DNA of 64,000 nt from Apostichopus japonicus (GCF_037975245.1 NC_092567.1:16053876-16117875); one strand, 5' to 3'. Counted from the stretch's first letter, positions 39,601 to 46,699 are shown. Numbers and translations are program-made. The notes: generated from the letters alone by a model not told the origin.

Positions 39601-41848
39601 TTGCACAGAGTCATATATAGGCCATTTTGCAATACCAGCTGTGCAATAGACTCTTGGACGGCTGGTTGCCTTAACCCCTGCTTGATAGTAAAACTTCAAC
39701 TGAAATGAGTATTTAGTCAAATTTAAGAGAATTCATAGTTTCATACTCTCAGCATGATATATGAATTTTACGATGGATGCTTATATTACATTCTTGAAAG
39801 TTTTAACAAAGTCTGATGAGCACAAAAAACAGTATAACACTGATGCCTTCATAGAAGTTATACCTGTATTAAACACTGAGTGCTCTGATAATTCAGGGGA
39901 AAGTATTCACATTTAGTATATATACCTGTATAGCAGTCTTGAAATGTTTCTCATGCAGTATTGAAAATTGTTTTTTTTGTATATTTTTTACTGAATGCAG
40001 GTATTGACCATTTCCCACAGCATGTTCCCCTGTAAAAAGATTGGAACATCACATGTAATTAAAGCATTTCAGAAAGCTATGAATTTGACCTTTTAATCAA
40101 TTTTTTTTCCTTTTTTTTTTTTTTTTTTGCTTCACAATCCACTAAAACAGAAGTCAGTGCAATTTAAATTCAACCTCAATAAAAGCGATTTCTCAAACAA
40201 TAATGCATTTCAATGTAAATTGAATATGAAAGTGACTAGTTAATAATCTTTCTGTATTATTTTCATATAAACTCCTCTCTGTGGGCATGATTTCTATAAC
40301 CTGTAAGGCTCTAAATACAGTATTACAAACATGTACAAATTTCTGTGCATGACCCAAAAGTGGGTCTAGAGAGATTTGCGGTGGGTAGCCAGAATTGTCC
40401 ACACGTCTCAAAATCTATCTTGGCCTTAAGTTTTCATAGCTTGCTAACTTTAAAATCAAATCTATTATTCAAGCTACTGCAGCTTGCAAGTCCCATGAGC
40501 ATTGAGTCTATGGGGTGAGAATATATGATGGATTGTAGGTCACTTCTCATGGGAGATCCTGCATCATGGGTCTAAAAGTTTGGAGACCTCTACCCCAGTA
40601 CACAGTGAAGTCTATCACTCCTGTATGCCAAAGCTATCCTTCCATCTGTCCACTTGGAGGAGTGAACTGGGTACACAAAACTAAAAAATAACTTCGCACC
40701 TCCCAGATCTGACTTTTACATCAATTGTTTAAACCTCATCTGCATATTGCCTGGTATTTTACGACACAATGAAATGTATACATTTGGACTGCACAAAATA
40801 ATTTATCCAGTATTGCATCGCAAAATGCTGAACAAAATGTACAAATGCAAAGATGTAGTGCAGTTTTGTACACAGGAATGAATAGTTCCGATAAGTCTGG
40901 ACAAACTTGAGATACTTCAAAACTGCTACACAAAATTTGACCACTAAATTATTACTGTACAGTACCTGCAATGTCAGACAAGTGTTCTCATAAGTTCTGG
41001 TTCAGGTAATGCATCGCCATGTAAGTAAACATCGAATAGTTTTAAGATGTTCATAGCATTTTAGCTTCATTTTTAACTTTTGTGGCTAGTTGTTCCTCTG
41101 CTAGCTATCAGCAATGCTGACTATTGTATAGGCCTAGATATGCTCCATTGCAAGAAAAAAAAACACATGTTTGCAATTTAGTTAACACTTTAAAATAGAA
41201 TGTGCTCTTTGAAATAACCCACTTGGGAACTATGAAATAGCTTCTGTATACCTATGGTAAGCTAAAGTCAGGCCTATCAGTTGGACAACTCCTTGTAATG
41301 TTAACACTAACAATAACAACATTCAATCTCTATTTCTAACATTATTGACACAAACCAGTAACTGTCTAAAGGCCTTAACAAGTAACACTTAAGTTGGGCC
41401 AACCAAAGTTTTAACATTGCGGCAATATTGATTGTAGCCTTTAGTTTTAAGTTAAACTAGGGCCTAAGATTAGTAACAGTAACAAGGCCTATAACTTAGG
41501 CAAGGCCCAGACCCACTACTGGCACTAGTATTACTATTTTAATTTTACACTTTACAGTATTAACAAGGAGTATGTTGCAGACTGTAACATTAGCATTAAA
41601 AGTAAGTTTACTAAGAAGTATGGTATCTGGCTCCCCAATTACACTCTCAGTTACACTAGCCTAACTGCTATTTGTTAGGCCTAAATTTACAGTAACCTAG
41701 CTAGGCCTAGTAGTAATACGGTCGGTAGCAGTACTGCATCAGGCCGTCTGCTCAGTCATGCTACAGTATTTGACTCACCTGTCTGCCCTTTCCCGAGTGT
41801 TTTCTCAAGACGGTATGGACCTACATGCTGCGTTTCCCCAGCAGACAT
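489..41848 (-). CDS. BRSK: BRSK/SAD serine-threonine kinase, 5' part (12 exons, C-terminus off the left edge)
   Basis: Joining the exons listed separately gives 397 residues in continuous phase with GT..AG introns. Visible kinase features are the glycine loop GKGQTG (about 19-24), the catalytic lysine in VAIKIVN (K41), HRDLKPEN (132-139), DFG (152-154), the activation loop [15 protein letters not shown] with T167 at the position LKB1 phosphorylates in this family, and the C-lobe to about residue 264. A UBA-like segment follows ([17 protein letters not shown], then [11 protein letters not shown]), then the linker motif [10 protein letters not shown] typical of BRSK1/2. BRSK kinases are AMPK-related and act in neuronal polarity and synaptic vesicle control. 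Vertebrate members have roughly 670-780 residues, so about 300 C-terminal residues are missing to the left. The gene is divergent from NRM. Family assignment is very secure; an echinoderm-type genome probably has one BRSK, so 1 versus 2 is not assigned. Confidence 0.95.
663..2622. repeat. 49-bp tandem array, 40 copies
   Basis: The unit begins GGAATTTAAATACCTTACTA and ends AAAAGAGGTGGACATTA. The first and last units start at 663 and 2574, a difference of 1911 = 39 x 49, so 40 units with no net length change. Variation is limited to a few sites: GTGGAC/GTCGAC, GATAAA/GATGAA and ACCTTAC/ATCTTAC. It lies in the intron between BRSK exons 11 and 12 and stops 47 bp before the exon 12 acceptor. Confidence 0.97.
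2623..3744. other. Unique intron sequence
   Basis: Part of the BRSK intron between exons 11 and 12. No exon, element end or repeat recognised. Confidence 0.4.
3745..5287. repeat. About 100-bp tandem array, about 14-15 copies
   Basis: Diverged units marked by GCTAGACCTATGTAACTATT, ATCTGTAATTCACTGTGGGT and, in the later units, CCCTGGATCTGTC. Early units (3745-4080) have AAATAATAATATAAATAATAG in place of the TATATTCCCTGG segment, so the array has two unit types. It lies in a BRSK intron. Confidence 0.9.
5495..5595 (-). CDS. BRSK: BRSK exon 11
   Basis: Residues 323-355: [20 protein letters not shown], then [13 protein letters not shown]. Matches the family segment EKxIYxLLLDRKxRxPS. Acceptor CTACAG, donor TCAG|GTAAAT. 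The reading frame has no ATG and is short. Confidence 0.9.
6376..7085. repeat. About 150-bp A-rich tandem array, 4-5 copies
   Basis: Units share GGGAGAATTAAA, AGACAAAGGCAGACATAC, CAACAACAAATGAATAAA and AACAGATTAAGAATAATAAG. It directly abuts the MITE at 7110. The A-rich reading frames through it are repeat artefacts. Confidence 0.85.
7110..7508. mobile_element. hAT-like MITE (family A) with 8-bp target duplication
   Basis: Ends are CAGAGGCGGAGC and its imperfect inverse GCTCCGCCACCG. The 8-bp duplication AAGAGCGA flanks both sides (7102-7109, 7509-7516). Length 399 bp, no transposase. It is the inverted orientation of the copy at 47756-48152, with which it shares nearly its whole length. It sits in the BRSK intron between exons 10 and 11, 48 bp from the exon 10 donor. 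Confidence 0.9.
7557..7669 (-). CDS. BRSK: BRSK exon 10 (UBA-like domain start)
   Basis: Residues 285-321: [20 protein letters not shown], then [17 protein letters not shown]. This is the first part of the UBA-like domain that packs on the kinase in AMPK-related kinases. A MITE ends 48 bp past the donor. Confidence 0.94.
8070..8127 (-). CDS. BRSK: BRSK exon 9
   Basis: Residues 266-284: [19 protein letters not shown], the variable linker between kinase and UBA region. Weakly similar to the vertebrate GGKNEPEPEQ stretch; supported mainly by phase and splice sites (TTTACAG, AAG|GTAAGT). Confidence 0.82.
8428..8632. repeat. TTTAATAC-rich low-complexity tract
   Basis: Irregular repetition of AATACTTT and TTAATTTAAT. 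In the BRSK intron between exons 8 and 9. The remaining intron sequence from 8128 to 9143 shows nothing else. Confidence 0.7.
9144..9178 (-). CDS. BRSK: BRSK exon 8, a 35-nt short exon
   Basis: Residues 254-264 plus two bases: [11 protein letters not shown], matching the last kinase helix (family pattern HIQKHxWY). Only this 35-nt exon restores the phase between exons 7 and 9. Acceptor ATGACAG, donor GT|GTAAGT. Confidence 0.85.
9944..10246. mobile_element. Short inverted-repeat element with CAGGGATGTGCTCA ends
   Basis: A perfect 14-bp terminal inverted repeat (CAGGGATGTGCTCA / TGAGCACATCCCTG) bounds 303 bp. ACCAAG is directly repeated next to both ends (9938-9943 and 10247-10252), a probable target duplication. 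Non-coding. A related element lies at 28049-28551. Confidence 0.8.
10367..10513 (-). CDS. BRSK: BRSK exon 7
   Basis: Residues 205-253: [20 protein letters not shown], then [20 protein letters not shown] and EVNTEKRLA. Kinase C-lobe. Acceptor GACAG, donor GCA|GTAAGT. Confidence 0.95.
10761..11027. mobile_element. Fold-back element with about 100-bp arms
   Basis: The left arm (about 10761-10862) is the near-perfect inverse of 10924-11027, for example GGTCCCCCTGGGACCTT against AAGGTCCCAGGGGGAGC and ACCAGAGAAATAA against TTATTTCTCTGGT. The loop is about 60 bp. It lies in the BRSK intron between exons 6 and 7, about 250 bp before exon 7. Confidence 0.85.
11028..11708. other. Intron sequence without recognised features
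   Basis: AT-rich, with two short poly(A) runs near 11085 and 11120. Nothing else seen. Confidence 0.4.
11709..12074. mobile_element. TTAA-flanked MITE (family B), most diverged copy
   Basis: Shares GCCGGTAATCTGACCTAGTT, ACACCACCATCGATCC, CACTTGCAAGCAACGGAAAG and the end GGGGCGAGTCTTCAATGCCT with the copies at 46700 and 58099. The right end is followed by TTAA (12075-12078). The left terminus has degenerated, so its position is approximate. Confidence 0.8.
12560..12850 (-). mobile_element. LINE 3' end (reverse transcriptase C-terminus and tail)
   Basis: Reading minus strand, the frame gives [20 protein letters not shown] then [20 protein letters not shown] and LKTHFF. This matches the common C-terminal motif of jockey/CR1-type LINE polymerases (YGxRxFxxxxxxLWNxLP...TFKxxLKTHLF). 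After the stop comes a tail with AAGCGCTTTGAGCAG, GCGCTATATAAG-like sequence and (ATT)n. It is 5'-truncated. Confidence 0.85.
12811..12849. repeat. Short perfect palindrome at the LINE truncation point
   Basis: CGTGGTTTTGGAACAGT is followed after five bases by its exact inverse ACTGTTCCAAAACCACG. It marks the 5' break of the LINE fragment. Confidence 0.85.
12850..13872. other. Intron sequence without recognised features
   Basis: BRSK intron 6 sequence between the LINE fragment and the MITE. No exon signal found. Confidence 0.4.
13873..14240. mobile_element. hAT-like MITE with 14-bp ends
   Basis: Perfect inverted ends CTGGGGTGGGCAAC / GTTGCCCACCCCAG bound 368 bp. The perfect 8-bp duplication GTATAATG flanks it (13865-13872, 14241-14248). 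The ends and an inner GCGGCCC motif are typical of hAT non-autonomous elements. No transposase. Confidence 0.93.
14480..14548 (-). CDS. BRSK: BRSK exon 6
   Basis: Residues 182-204: [20 protein letters not shown], then LLV. The helix-F segment with the conserved DVWS. A hAT-like MITE ends 240 bp downstream of its donor. Confidence 0.95.
14549..15059. other. Intron sequence without recognised features
   Basis: BRSK intron 5 sequence to the start of the 153-bp array. Confidence 0.4.
15060..16755. repeat. 153-bp tandem array, about 11 copies
   Basis: Spacing of ACCCTGTGGTTGTACAATCG is 152-154 bp (15221, 15374, 15528, 15680, 15833). Other unit marks are GCGTCTTCTCTGGAGGGGCC and TTTCTTTCATGTGTTGTGAT. 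The modal period of 51 codons keeps long reading frames open (for example 15995-16612); this is a by-product of the period, with no support for a protein. It lies in the BRSK intron between exons 5 and 6, ending about 220 bp from exon 5. Confidence 0.95.
16974..17124 (-). CDS. BRSK: BRSK exon 5 (catalytic and activation loops)
   Basis: Residues 132-181: [20 protein letters not shown], then [20 protein letters not shown] and [10 protein letters not shown]. All catalytic residues are present (D134, N139, D152), and T167 is the expected LKB1 target. The upstream acceptor is CAACAG, the donor CGT|GTAAGT. Confidence 0.96.
17293..17433 (-). CDS. BRSK: BRSK exon 4
   Basis: Residues 85-130: [20 protein letters not shown], then [20 protein letters not shown] and CHSHSV. 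The hinge and helix-E region, near-identical to vertebrate BRSK. Acceptor TTTTCAG, donor TG|GTGAGT. Confidence 0.96.
17990..18075 (-). CDS. BRSK: BRSK exon 3
   Basis: Residues 56-83 and two bases of L84: [20 protein letters not shown], then DVYENKKY. Contains the helix-C glutamate region of the kinase N-lobe. Donor TT|GTAAGT. Confidence 0.94.
18076..19559. other. BRSK intron 2
   Basis: AT-rich with homopolymer C tracts (18268, 18684) and a short CCCCCATCCG repeat at about 18854-18903. No coding signal. Confidence 0.5.
19560..19654 (-). CDS. BRSK: BRSK exon 2
   Basis: Residues 24-55: [20 protein letters not shown], then [12 protein letters not shown]. Holds the ATP-anchoring lysine K41. Acceptor TTTCAG, donor AAG|GTGAAC. 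Confidence 0.94.
19678..19748 (+). mobile_element. LINE/SINE-type 3' tail fragment
   Basis: AAGCGCTTTGAGGCCTTTGC, then ATAAAGCGCTATATAAATAT and (ATT)n. This is the same kind of tail as on the LINE at 12560, in opposite orientation. It lies 24 bp 5' of BRSK exon 2 in gene direction. Confidence 0.7.
20290..20525 (-). mobile_element. LINE reverse transcriptase C-terminal remnant
   Basis: The minus strand reads [20 protein letters not shown] then [10 protein letters not shown], the RxFGHVARxxxxxxxK motif near the end of many LINE polymerases. A later frame shift gives [15 protein letters not shown] and a stop, matching the usual AxDRxxWRxLI ending. Truncated and frameshifted. Confidence 0.85.
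20526..25189. other. BRSK intron 1, distal part
   Basis: No exon recognised. It contains a 23-base poly(A) tract at about 21439, two near copies of a TTAGCTTCAGTAAAAATTGTG-type segment at 20902-20960 and 21100-21170, and many TACTGTAC/GTACAGTA words. Confidence 0.5.
25190..26455. repeat. Composite minisatellite of ACCATxCTACACCA-type units
   Basis: Short related units (TACCATTCTACACCA, CACCCTACTGT, ACCCTAGTA) are assembled into larger blocks. One block (about 25448-25730) recurs at about 25564 and again at 25915-26200 with few changes, showing higher-order duplication. In BRSK intron 1. Confidence 0.88.
26456..26829. mobile_element. Palindromic insertion inside the minisatellite
   Basis: Non-repetitive sequence interrupts the array's surroundings. 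It contains an inverted repeat: AATGAATGG...TTGTTCCATTCAAC (about 26671-26744) against TGTTGAATGGAACA...CCATTCATT (about 26757-26822), with a loop of about 12 bases. Array-like TACCAT sequence resumes after it. Probably a fold-back MITE; terminal duplication not resolved. Confidence 0.65.
26830..28048. other. BRSK intron 1 sequence
   Basis: No recognised element. A 114-codon open frame on the minus strand (27474-27818) has no recognised homology. Confidence 0.4.
28049..28551. mobile_element. Inverted-repeat element related to the one at 9944
   Basis: Starts CAGGGATGTGCCCACACTGG and ends GGGTACATCCCTG, the same terminus and GGGCGGCACT start as the 9944-10246 element. It is longer (503 bp) because of extra inner sequence. 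No clear target duplication. Confidence 0.72.
28552..32441. other. BRSK intron 1 sequence
   Basis: No exon seen. Two near copies of a roughly 130-bp segment (28850-28990 and 28990-29130, sharing TTATTCCCTGTCACAAAGTT) form a tandem duplication. There is a 12-base G tract near 29799 and dense TACAGTA words. Confidence 0.5.
32470..32700 (-). mobile_element. Possible Penelope/DIRS-type retroelement 3' remnant
   Basis: The minus strand reads CTTTGAAGAAGATCCTGCTA then GGATTGAAACGTCAGGCC, a motif I associate with ends of Penelope-like and related retroelements in invertebrates. Only this terminal piece is present. Confidence 0.35.
32703..35140. other. BRSK intron 1 sequence
   Basis: No gene or element end recognised. 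Frequent TACTGTA/TACAGTA words. Confidence 0.4.
35141..35390 (+). mobile_element. tRNA-derived SINE (family S), copy 1
   Basis: The head has a B-box-like GTCCCGAGTTCGAGTCACTC. The body carries TCTGACTTCGGTCAGCTTGC, GATAAGCCAATGATGGCTTC and TCCTGCTTGCAGCAGGATCT, and the tail is ACATACATAGA-like. The same body occurs at 43995-44212 (inverted) and 63574-63685. Confidence 0.8.
35391..41778. other. BRSK intron 1, 5' part
   Basis: No exon seen. The region 39290-39420 is unusually GC-rich for the intron (GGGGCCCGCCGTAGGGCCC and a TGATGCCGCAGGCATCA hairpin), suggesting a fragment of a mobile element. Poly(T) runs lie near 40105-40130. Confidence 0.5.
41779..41848 (-). CDS. BRSK: BRSK exon 1
   Basis: Codes M1 to T23 ([20 protein letters not shown], then GQT) plus one base. 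[15 protein letters not shown] is nearly invariant in BRSK proteins. The ATG follows non-coding sequence and the donor is AG|GTGAGT. Followed by a 22-kb intron. Confidence 0.93.
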
Positions 41849-42474
41849 GGCTATATCTCTTTGCTTAAATACACCTTTCTTTCAACCAAAAAGCTTTCAT
41901 CAACTCGTAATACAGAAATAATATCCAACAATGCCTTCAGTACTGAAGGTTGACGAACTCCACACCCTGACTGTTAATCCTGTAATATCATGCAGTATAT
42001 ACGTACTGCGATGAAACATGCATTTTGTGTACAATTCAATATCGTACCTAACGTGAGAGTCCTGTACAGATGATGAACGCTGATTCAGTGAATGAAATTA
42101 CCCTCGAAAATCATATGTAATGACTATTCATGTTATTCATCTGTCGTTTTTACTGACAATTCCGTTGATGAATAAATATATACCCCAATTTCGTACCATA
42201 TTTTATCTCACATCTGTCGAACCACATCATTATAGTGTACGTAAGTTTCTGTGTACCAGCTGGTGCGATTTGAAAAGGGTGCACAGACGGGCCAAGGGTA
42301 ATGTTTATGTTTTGAGTCTACTCATTTAAGGTCAAAGGTCATTGTACTTTCCCAGGTTATCTTTATTCAGCTATTGTTTTGAAATGATTTGAACGTTGCT
42401 GCTGCGCGGGTCCCTCGAAAATAAAATCGACTTCGCTAAGTGGTTTGGATCGAAACATCTTTTGGACTTTCATA
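41849..42474. promoter_or_regulatory. Shared interval of the divergent BRSK and NRM genes
   Basis: The two start codons face away from each other 626 bp apart, so this interval should hold both 5' ends unless untranslated first exons lie elsewhere. An AATAAATATATACCCC stretch at 42172 is the only TATA-like sequence; no initiator was assigned. Bidirectional promoter activity is inferred from layout. Confidence 0.6.
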
Positions 42475-42625
42475 ATGAATGTGGTAAAAACTGCCGTGCT
42501 TTGCCTGATTTCAGCAATGGGCTTCTCGTTTTGTTTCCTGTCGGTAGTACAGTTCGCAGTTTTTCTTTACCATTCGGGTAGTGAGCAGTTTAACGGTGTT
42601 CTATGCGAAGAACGTACAACGAAAG
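42475..42625 (+). CDS. NRM: NRM exon 1
   Basis: Starts MNVVKTAVLCLISAMGFSFC, then FLSVVQFAVFLYHSG. Two phase-equivalent donors exist: AAAG|GTATCA at 42625 (chosen because total length then matches the family) and CGG|GTAGTG at 42577, which gives a protein 16 residues shorter. Confidence 0.75.
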
Positions 42626-45600
42626 GTATCAATGCTGGCAATGATTTAATTTTAGACTTGGTTTGGAAGTTGAAGCTTGACAATTATGTATACTGTTCAT
42701 CTGATAATAAATTATATTTCAACGCTCGTGCTACGTTAGACCTCAATTCACAAATTGTTGCCTGCTACTGAATTTACAGATCCGTGCATTTCGATAAAGG
42801 CATAGCCTAACCTTACTGTATAGTAAGTATTACTAGCCTACTAATATTTTTAGCCTAGTATGTTAATGTAGTAACGTGTGCGGAGAGCAGGAGCATACAG
42901 TAGTATCCTCGACACCATTCCTTACTCTACAACATCTGTATTAACTTACAAAGTGTTCTTGTATGAAACTATTACTAAAACAGACAAGTCCAGTATAAAA
43001 AGGACCTACTGTAATTTAACTAAAAAAGCACTGAGCAGGCAAACAAAAAGTAGCCAAAAATTAATGTGATTTGATATCTTTTGAAACCCTCGAAGTCAAA
43101 AGATACTGACCCATTTAGCTTTAACTTGGAGAAGGCCTCAGTTGACTCTGATTCAAAGAGAATCATGACAGTATTGACCCTAATCATAGCATGACAAATT
43201 TTACTAAAGTACTAATGATGCTGATCAGCTTATACTGTACATGTTAACAATTGTTATTTCCACAGATTCATCCTGGGTTGTAAGCACAATTATCGATGTC
43301 TGTCTCATAGTCTTATTTATCCTGCAACATACACTTATGGCTTCAAGTTGGTGGAAGCAGATAATCCAGTCAACAGGCTTTGGAGTTCTTACTCGTTCTC
43401 TCTATGTCATCGCTACATCCTTAGCATTACAGGTGATTTTTGACGGCCTTTGTTAACATATAAGCTACTGAACATCACCAGCACTGTTTAGTTGCCAGCT
43501 TTACGAAGGCATTGCTAGCCTTACCTGCTTGACAAATCATACTAAACATGATCTACATGTACTGTAGATGAATGAGGTTATTTGATACATGAAAGTAAAA
43601 TCAAGCAGGTTTAAGTGCCAGATTAACTTTAGGCCTAGTTAAAGTAGGATTAATTACTACATTACATCCCGATTAATCGAGATTGTTGAAGGAAGCCGCA
43701 GTTACATTTTTTTCTCTCTCCACCTCTCTCTCTTTTCTTTTCTTATTTCTCAGATTGTCTGTAATTGGTGGCAGCCATTATTTCCGTGCAGCCCAATCTG
43801 GCAATTCCAGGTTTCGCCTGGCTCGTTTTCGTCTTTCCTGTGTTTTGCGGTTCATGCCATCTCCTGGTTGTTAGTTCTGGCTGTGTGCTTGACTTTAGAT
43901 TATGCCGAGCTTATGGGTGTCAAGCAGGTAAAAAAATATATCACACTTTCAAATATTTAGTCCTTTCTGGGTTTCCATAATTGTATGTACAGTATGTATC
44001 TTAGATCCTCCTGCAAGCAGGAATTTGCGCAGAAGCCATCATTGGCTTATCAAACAAGCTGACCGAAATCAGTCTCTTAGATTCATATTTACATCCATGA
44101 TTACAGAATTGTCAATTGTCAACAACTCTGTAACTGGATGACATATATTAATCTTGGAGTGACTCGAACTCGGGACCTTAATGGCATTAACCACTGACCT
44201 AACACTCCTTTTTTTTTTCTTTTTTTTTTAGCTTATTAAAAAAAATAGCTAATTAGAAATTATTTGAGAAAAAGAAACTCAATAAATCTTCACAGGAGAC
44301 AGGATTACAGTAGAGTTTCATAATTTGATGAATTTTGAAGATTGTTATCAATTAAACACACTGTTAGTTAATATATTCAACTATTATATCATTCCAAAAT
44401 CAGTATATGCATTACAGGTAAGTTTTTCAATGGATGAAGGTACTGTAGGCATCCAATTTATTGTGTTATGGATTGTCAAAAGAATTCTGCTAACAGTACA
44501 GGTTGCAAATTCTCTACAAGGCAGATGGCCTTTTAAAATCAGCGTTTTATTAATCAAGAGTAGGGACTAGTTGCATCAGCGCCGCGAAGCAATATAAACA
44601 TTTAGTATCAATAAACAAAAGACTTTGATGGTTTCCAATGAAATGGTGAGATTGTCTCTGCAAATTAATCAAAGACAAATCAGTTTGGAATTTAATCCAT
44701 GACTCTGGTGAAATTTACCATGCTATGGTTTTATCAGTTATCTGAATTAATTAAGAATAAAAAAAAAATGTTATAACATTTAAAACTGATGTCCAGGCTG
44801 AGTATCCCAAATGATCATCAATTAATGCTAATTTTAGTAAAGTAGCTTTCTTGACATAAAGCTTATCTTTGAGTGTGGACATCTTGCAAGTACTTCTAGA
44901 AACATTAGTAAGAAACACTTAACTACACCCAAAAGTTTCTATATTTTTTAATAATGTTTTTTTGGAACTCTGACATACCAAAGCTAAACTTTTTCCTTAT
45001 GTCATCCCTCAAAAGTAGTGGTCGATATGTTGGATTCTGTTGAGAATTGTGATATGTTTGCTCATTTTAAAGAGATCAGCTATTACAAGTAACTTCATTA
45101 AACTGTTAAAACAACAAGCGATCTTACTGTATATGGTGTAAGTTACACCTTATATTAGGCCTAACATATTACCAGCTGTCACGGTAATGCAGATCTGTTT
45201 TTTTTTATATTGCATTGTTTTTTCCACATCCCACCATCAAGTATTTATCTATGAACAGAGTTACTATAGCATTCTTGGATTGCCTTCTCCTTTTCCACTA
45301 TTTATCTTTTAACAGGTTTACTACAGCATTCTTGGATTGCCTTCCCCTCTGTATCAAAAGTCTGAGGAACACCGAAGACTCTTTCAACATTTCCGCCATC
45401 CTCTCTCCTCGAGCCTTCTGGTCGTTTTATGGTTTATTCCTGTAAGTATTAACACAACAGTTGTGTAAGTTCTGATACTTCTATTTCAATGCATTAAGAT
45501 GTATCAAAATGTTGATGTATAAATCGTTCTACAAGATGGAGTACCTTCATAAGACAAATCACAAACTGTATGTGGAAGACAATGCCCCCCCCCCACCCCA

Positions 45601-46322
45601 AACCCACCAATTGCTTTTAGAATTGGAACAACTTATTTCAGATCAGAATAATCAGTCTTACCCATTCCCTCCTTCTAACCCAGACTTCCAAGTTCACAAG
45701 AGAGTTAAGTGGAGGATTTTACAGAGAAATCATGAGACCTCTTACCAATCAAAATACAGTGAAGAGGGAACTAATCAAATAATTATATCAACCAAATTTT
45801 CCAACAGAAATGACTTTTAAGAAATATATTTGTTTTTTTGCATACATCTTTCTCTTCTTTTTTATCGATAGCATTTAAAACTGTCATTAATCGTTAAATA
45901 GGGTCAATGCATATAGAATGGATTCACAGTACTTTTGCTGTTAGAACAAAATATCTCATAAAATCAGTCTCCCTTACAGTATCCAAGATATTTCGATTTT
46001 CTGACAATGGAAAAATTAATTCTTTGCTCATTAAAACTTGATTATGAGTTATTTCCAAGTTATCGACTTGTTGATAATTAACTGTATGAATTTCGTATCG
46101 TCACCTCATGTTATCCAGTAGCTGATAAACTCAACCCTGATCATCCATTGACATTGATCTGCTTCTAACTTTCAGATGATGTGCTGGGATCGTTTCCTCT
46201 TAGCCTCCGGTTTCACCCTGTATCTTCTCCTCGGACACTCCTTGGATACGGAAGACTATGATTACTTGAAGGAACAGTACGAACTGAAGGAAGAACAACT
46301 CTGGCAGTCTCGTCTGAGATGA
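42475..46322 (+). CDS. NRM: Nurim homologue (five exons)
   Basis: The exons join to about 254 residues, close to the 262 of human nurim, an inner nuclear membrane protein related to isoprenylcysteine methyltransferases. Hydrophobic segments are seen at about 5-30, 57-73, 90-106, 130-155, 190-206 and 209-224. Family signatures are ILQHTLMAS (exon 2), LTRSLYVIATSLALQ (exon 2), HAISWLLVL...LDYAELMGVKQ (exon 3), FRHPLSSSLLVVLWFIP (exon 4) and LYLLLGHSLDTEDYDYLKEQ (exon 5). The start at 42475 is the first ATG in frame. The exact end of exon 1 is uncertain. A partial duplicate of exon 4 lies in intron 3. The gene is divergent from BRSK. Confidence 0.93.
43266..43432 (+). CDS. NRM: NRM exon 2
   Basis: SSWVVSTIIDVCLIVLFILQ, then HTLMASSWWKQIIQSTGFGV and LTRSLYVIATSLALQ. 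Acceptor CCACAG, donor CAG|GTGATT. The QHTLMA motif is the nurim QHSLMA. Confidence 0.92.
43754..43927 (+). CDS. NRM: NRM exon 3
   Basis: 58 codons: IVCNWWQPLFPCSPIWQFQV, then SPGSFSSFLCFAVHAISWLL and VLAVCLTLDYAELMGVKQ. Acceptor TTTCTCAG, donor CAG|GTAAAA. The DYAELMGxKQ motif is diagnostic. Confidence 0.95.
43995..44212 (-). mobile_element. tRNA-derived SINE (family S), copy 2
   Basis: On the minus strand, A-box-like TTAGGTCAGTGGTTAATGCC is followed by B-box-like GTCCCGAGTTCGAGTCACTC. The shared body follows (GATAAGCCAATGATGGCTTC, TCCTGCTTGCAGGAGGATCT). It lies in NRM intron 3. Best-preserved head of the three copies. Confidence 0.85.
44213..45242. other. NRM intron 3 sequence
   Basis: AT-rich; no element or exon recognised before the duplicated acceptor. 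Confidence 0.4.
45243..45356 (+). repeat. 57-bp tandem duplication spanning the NRM exon 4 acceptor
   Basis: Copy 1 (45243-45299) and copy 2 (45300-45356) both run from ATTTATCT through AACAG into ACTAYAGCATTCTTGGATTG. Copy 2 is the functional exon start. Copy 1 keeps an AG at the equivalent place, but reading from it reaches TAA within 18 codons. Confidence 0.9.
45316..45441 (+). CDS. NRM: NRM exon 4
   Basis: 42 codons: VYYSILGLPSPLYQKSEEHR, then RLFQHFRHPLSSSLLVVLWF and IP. Acceptor TTTTAACAG, donor CCT|GTAAGT. Its first 41 bases and acceptor are duplicated just upstream. Confidence 0.94.
46176..46322 (+). CDS. NRM: NRM exon 5 and stop
   Basis: 48 codons and TGA: MMCWDRFLLASGFTLYLLLG, then HSLDTEDYDYLKEQYELKEE and QLWQSRLR. 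Acceptor CTTTCAG. Conserved LGHSLDxxDxxYL. No canonical AATAAA was found immediately downstream. Confidence 0.94.
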   Translation: MMCWDRFLLASGFTLYLLLGHSLDTEDYDYLKEQYELKEEQLWQSRLR

Positions 46323-46699
46323 GATTCAAAAACAGATCATGTGACCCAAAATATGGAGATGTGTGCTCTTAAGAAAGGAATCAGGGTTTGACTCAATGTT
46401 AACAGTCCTGCAAAGTAGAATGCACGACTCTAACAGCCTATTTTATCCCCCAGATGCCTCCAGTGACAAATGCCAAGTCATACAGGGTGTGGAAGGAGAG
46501 TGAGGGAGTCCTTTTGAAATCAGTATTTTCTCCTCTTTGCACCGTGTGTCTAGAACCAAGTATAGCAATGAAAGCATCAAATAAGCCGCAGATATCCTGT
46601 TACACAATCACAGAACTTGTTCAAAATGTTCCAGGTGGCACCATCGTGATATTAATATATATCTTACTGCAACAGAGCATGCATACTTACATACTTTAA

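Noticed and set aside
42445-42474. Upstream extension of the NRM start
   Set aside because: The longer frame begins at TTG (MDRNIFWTFI only if TTG were the start); the first ATG is at 42475.
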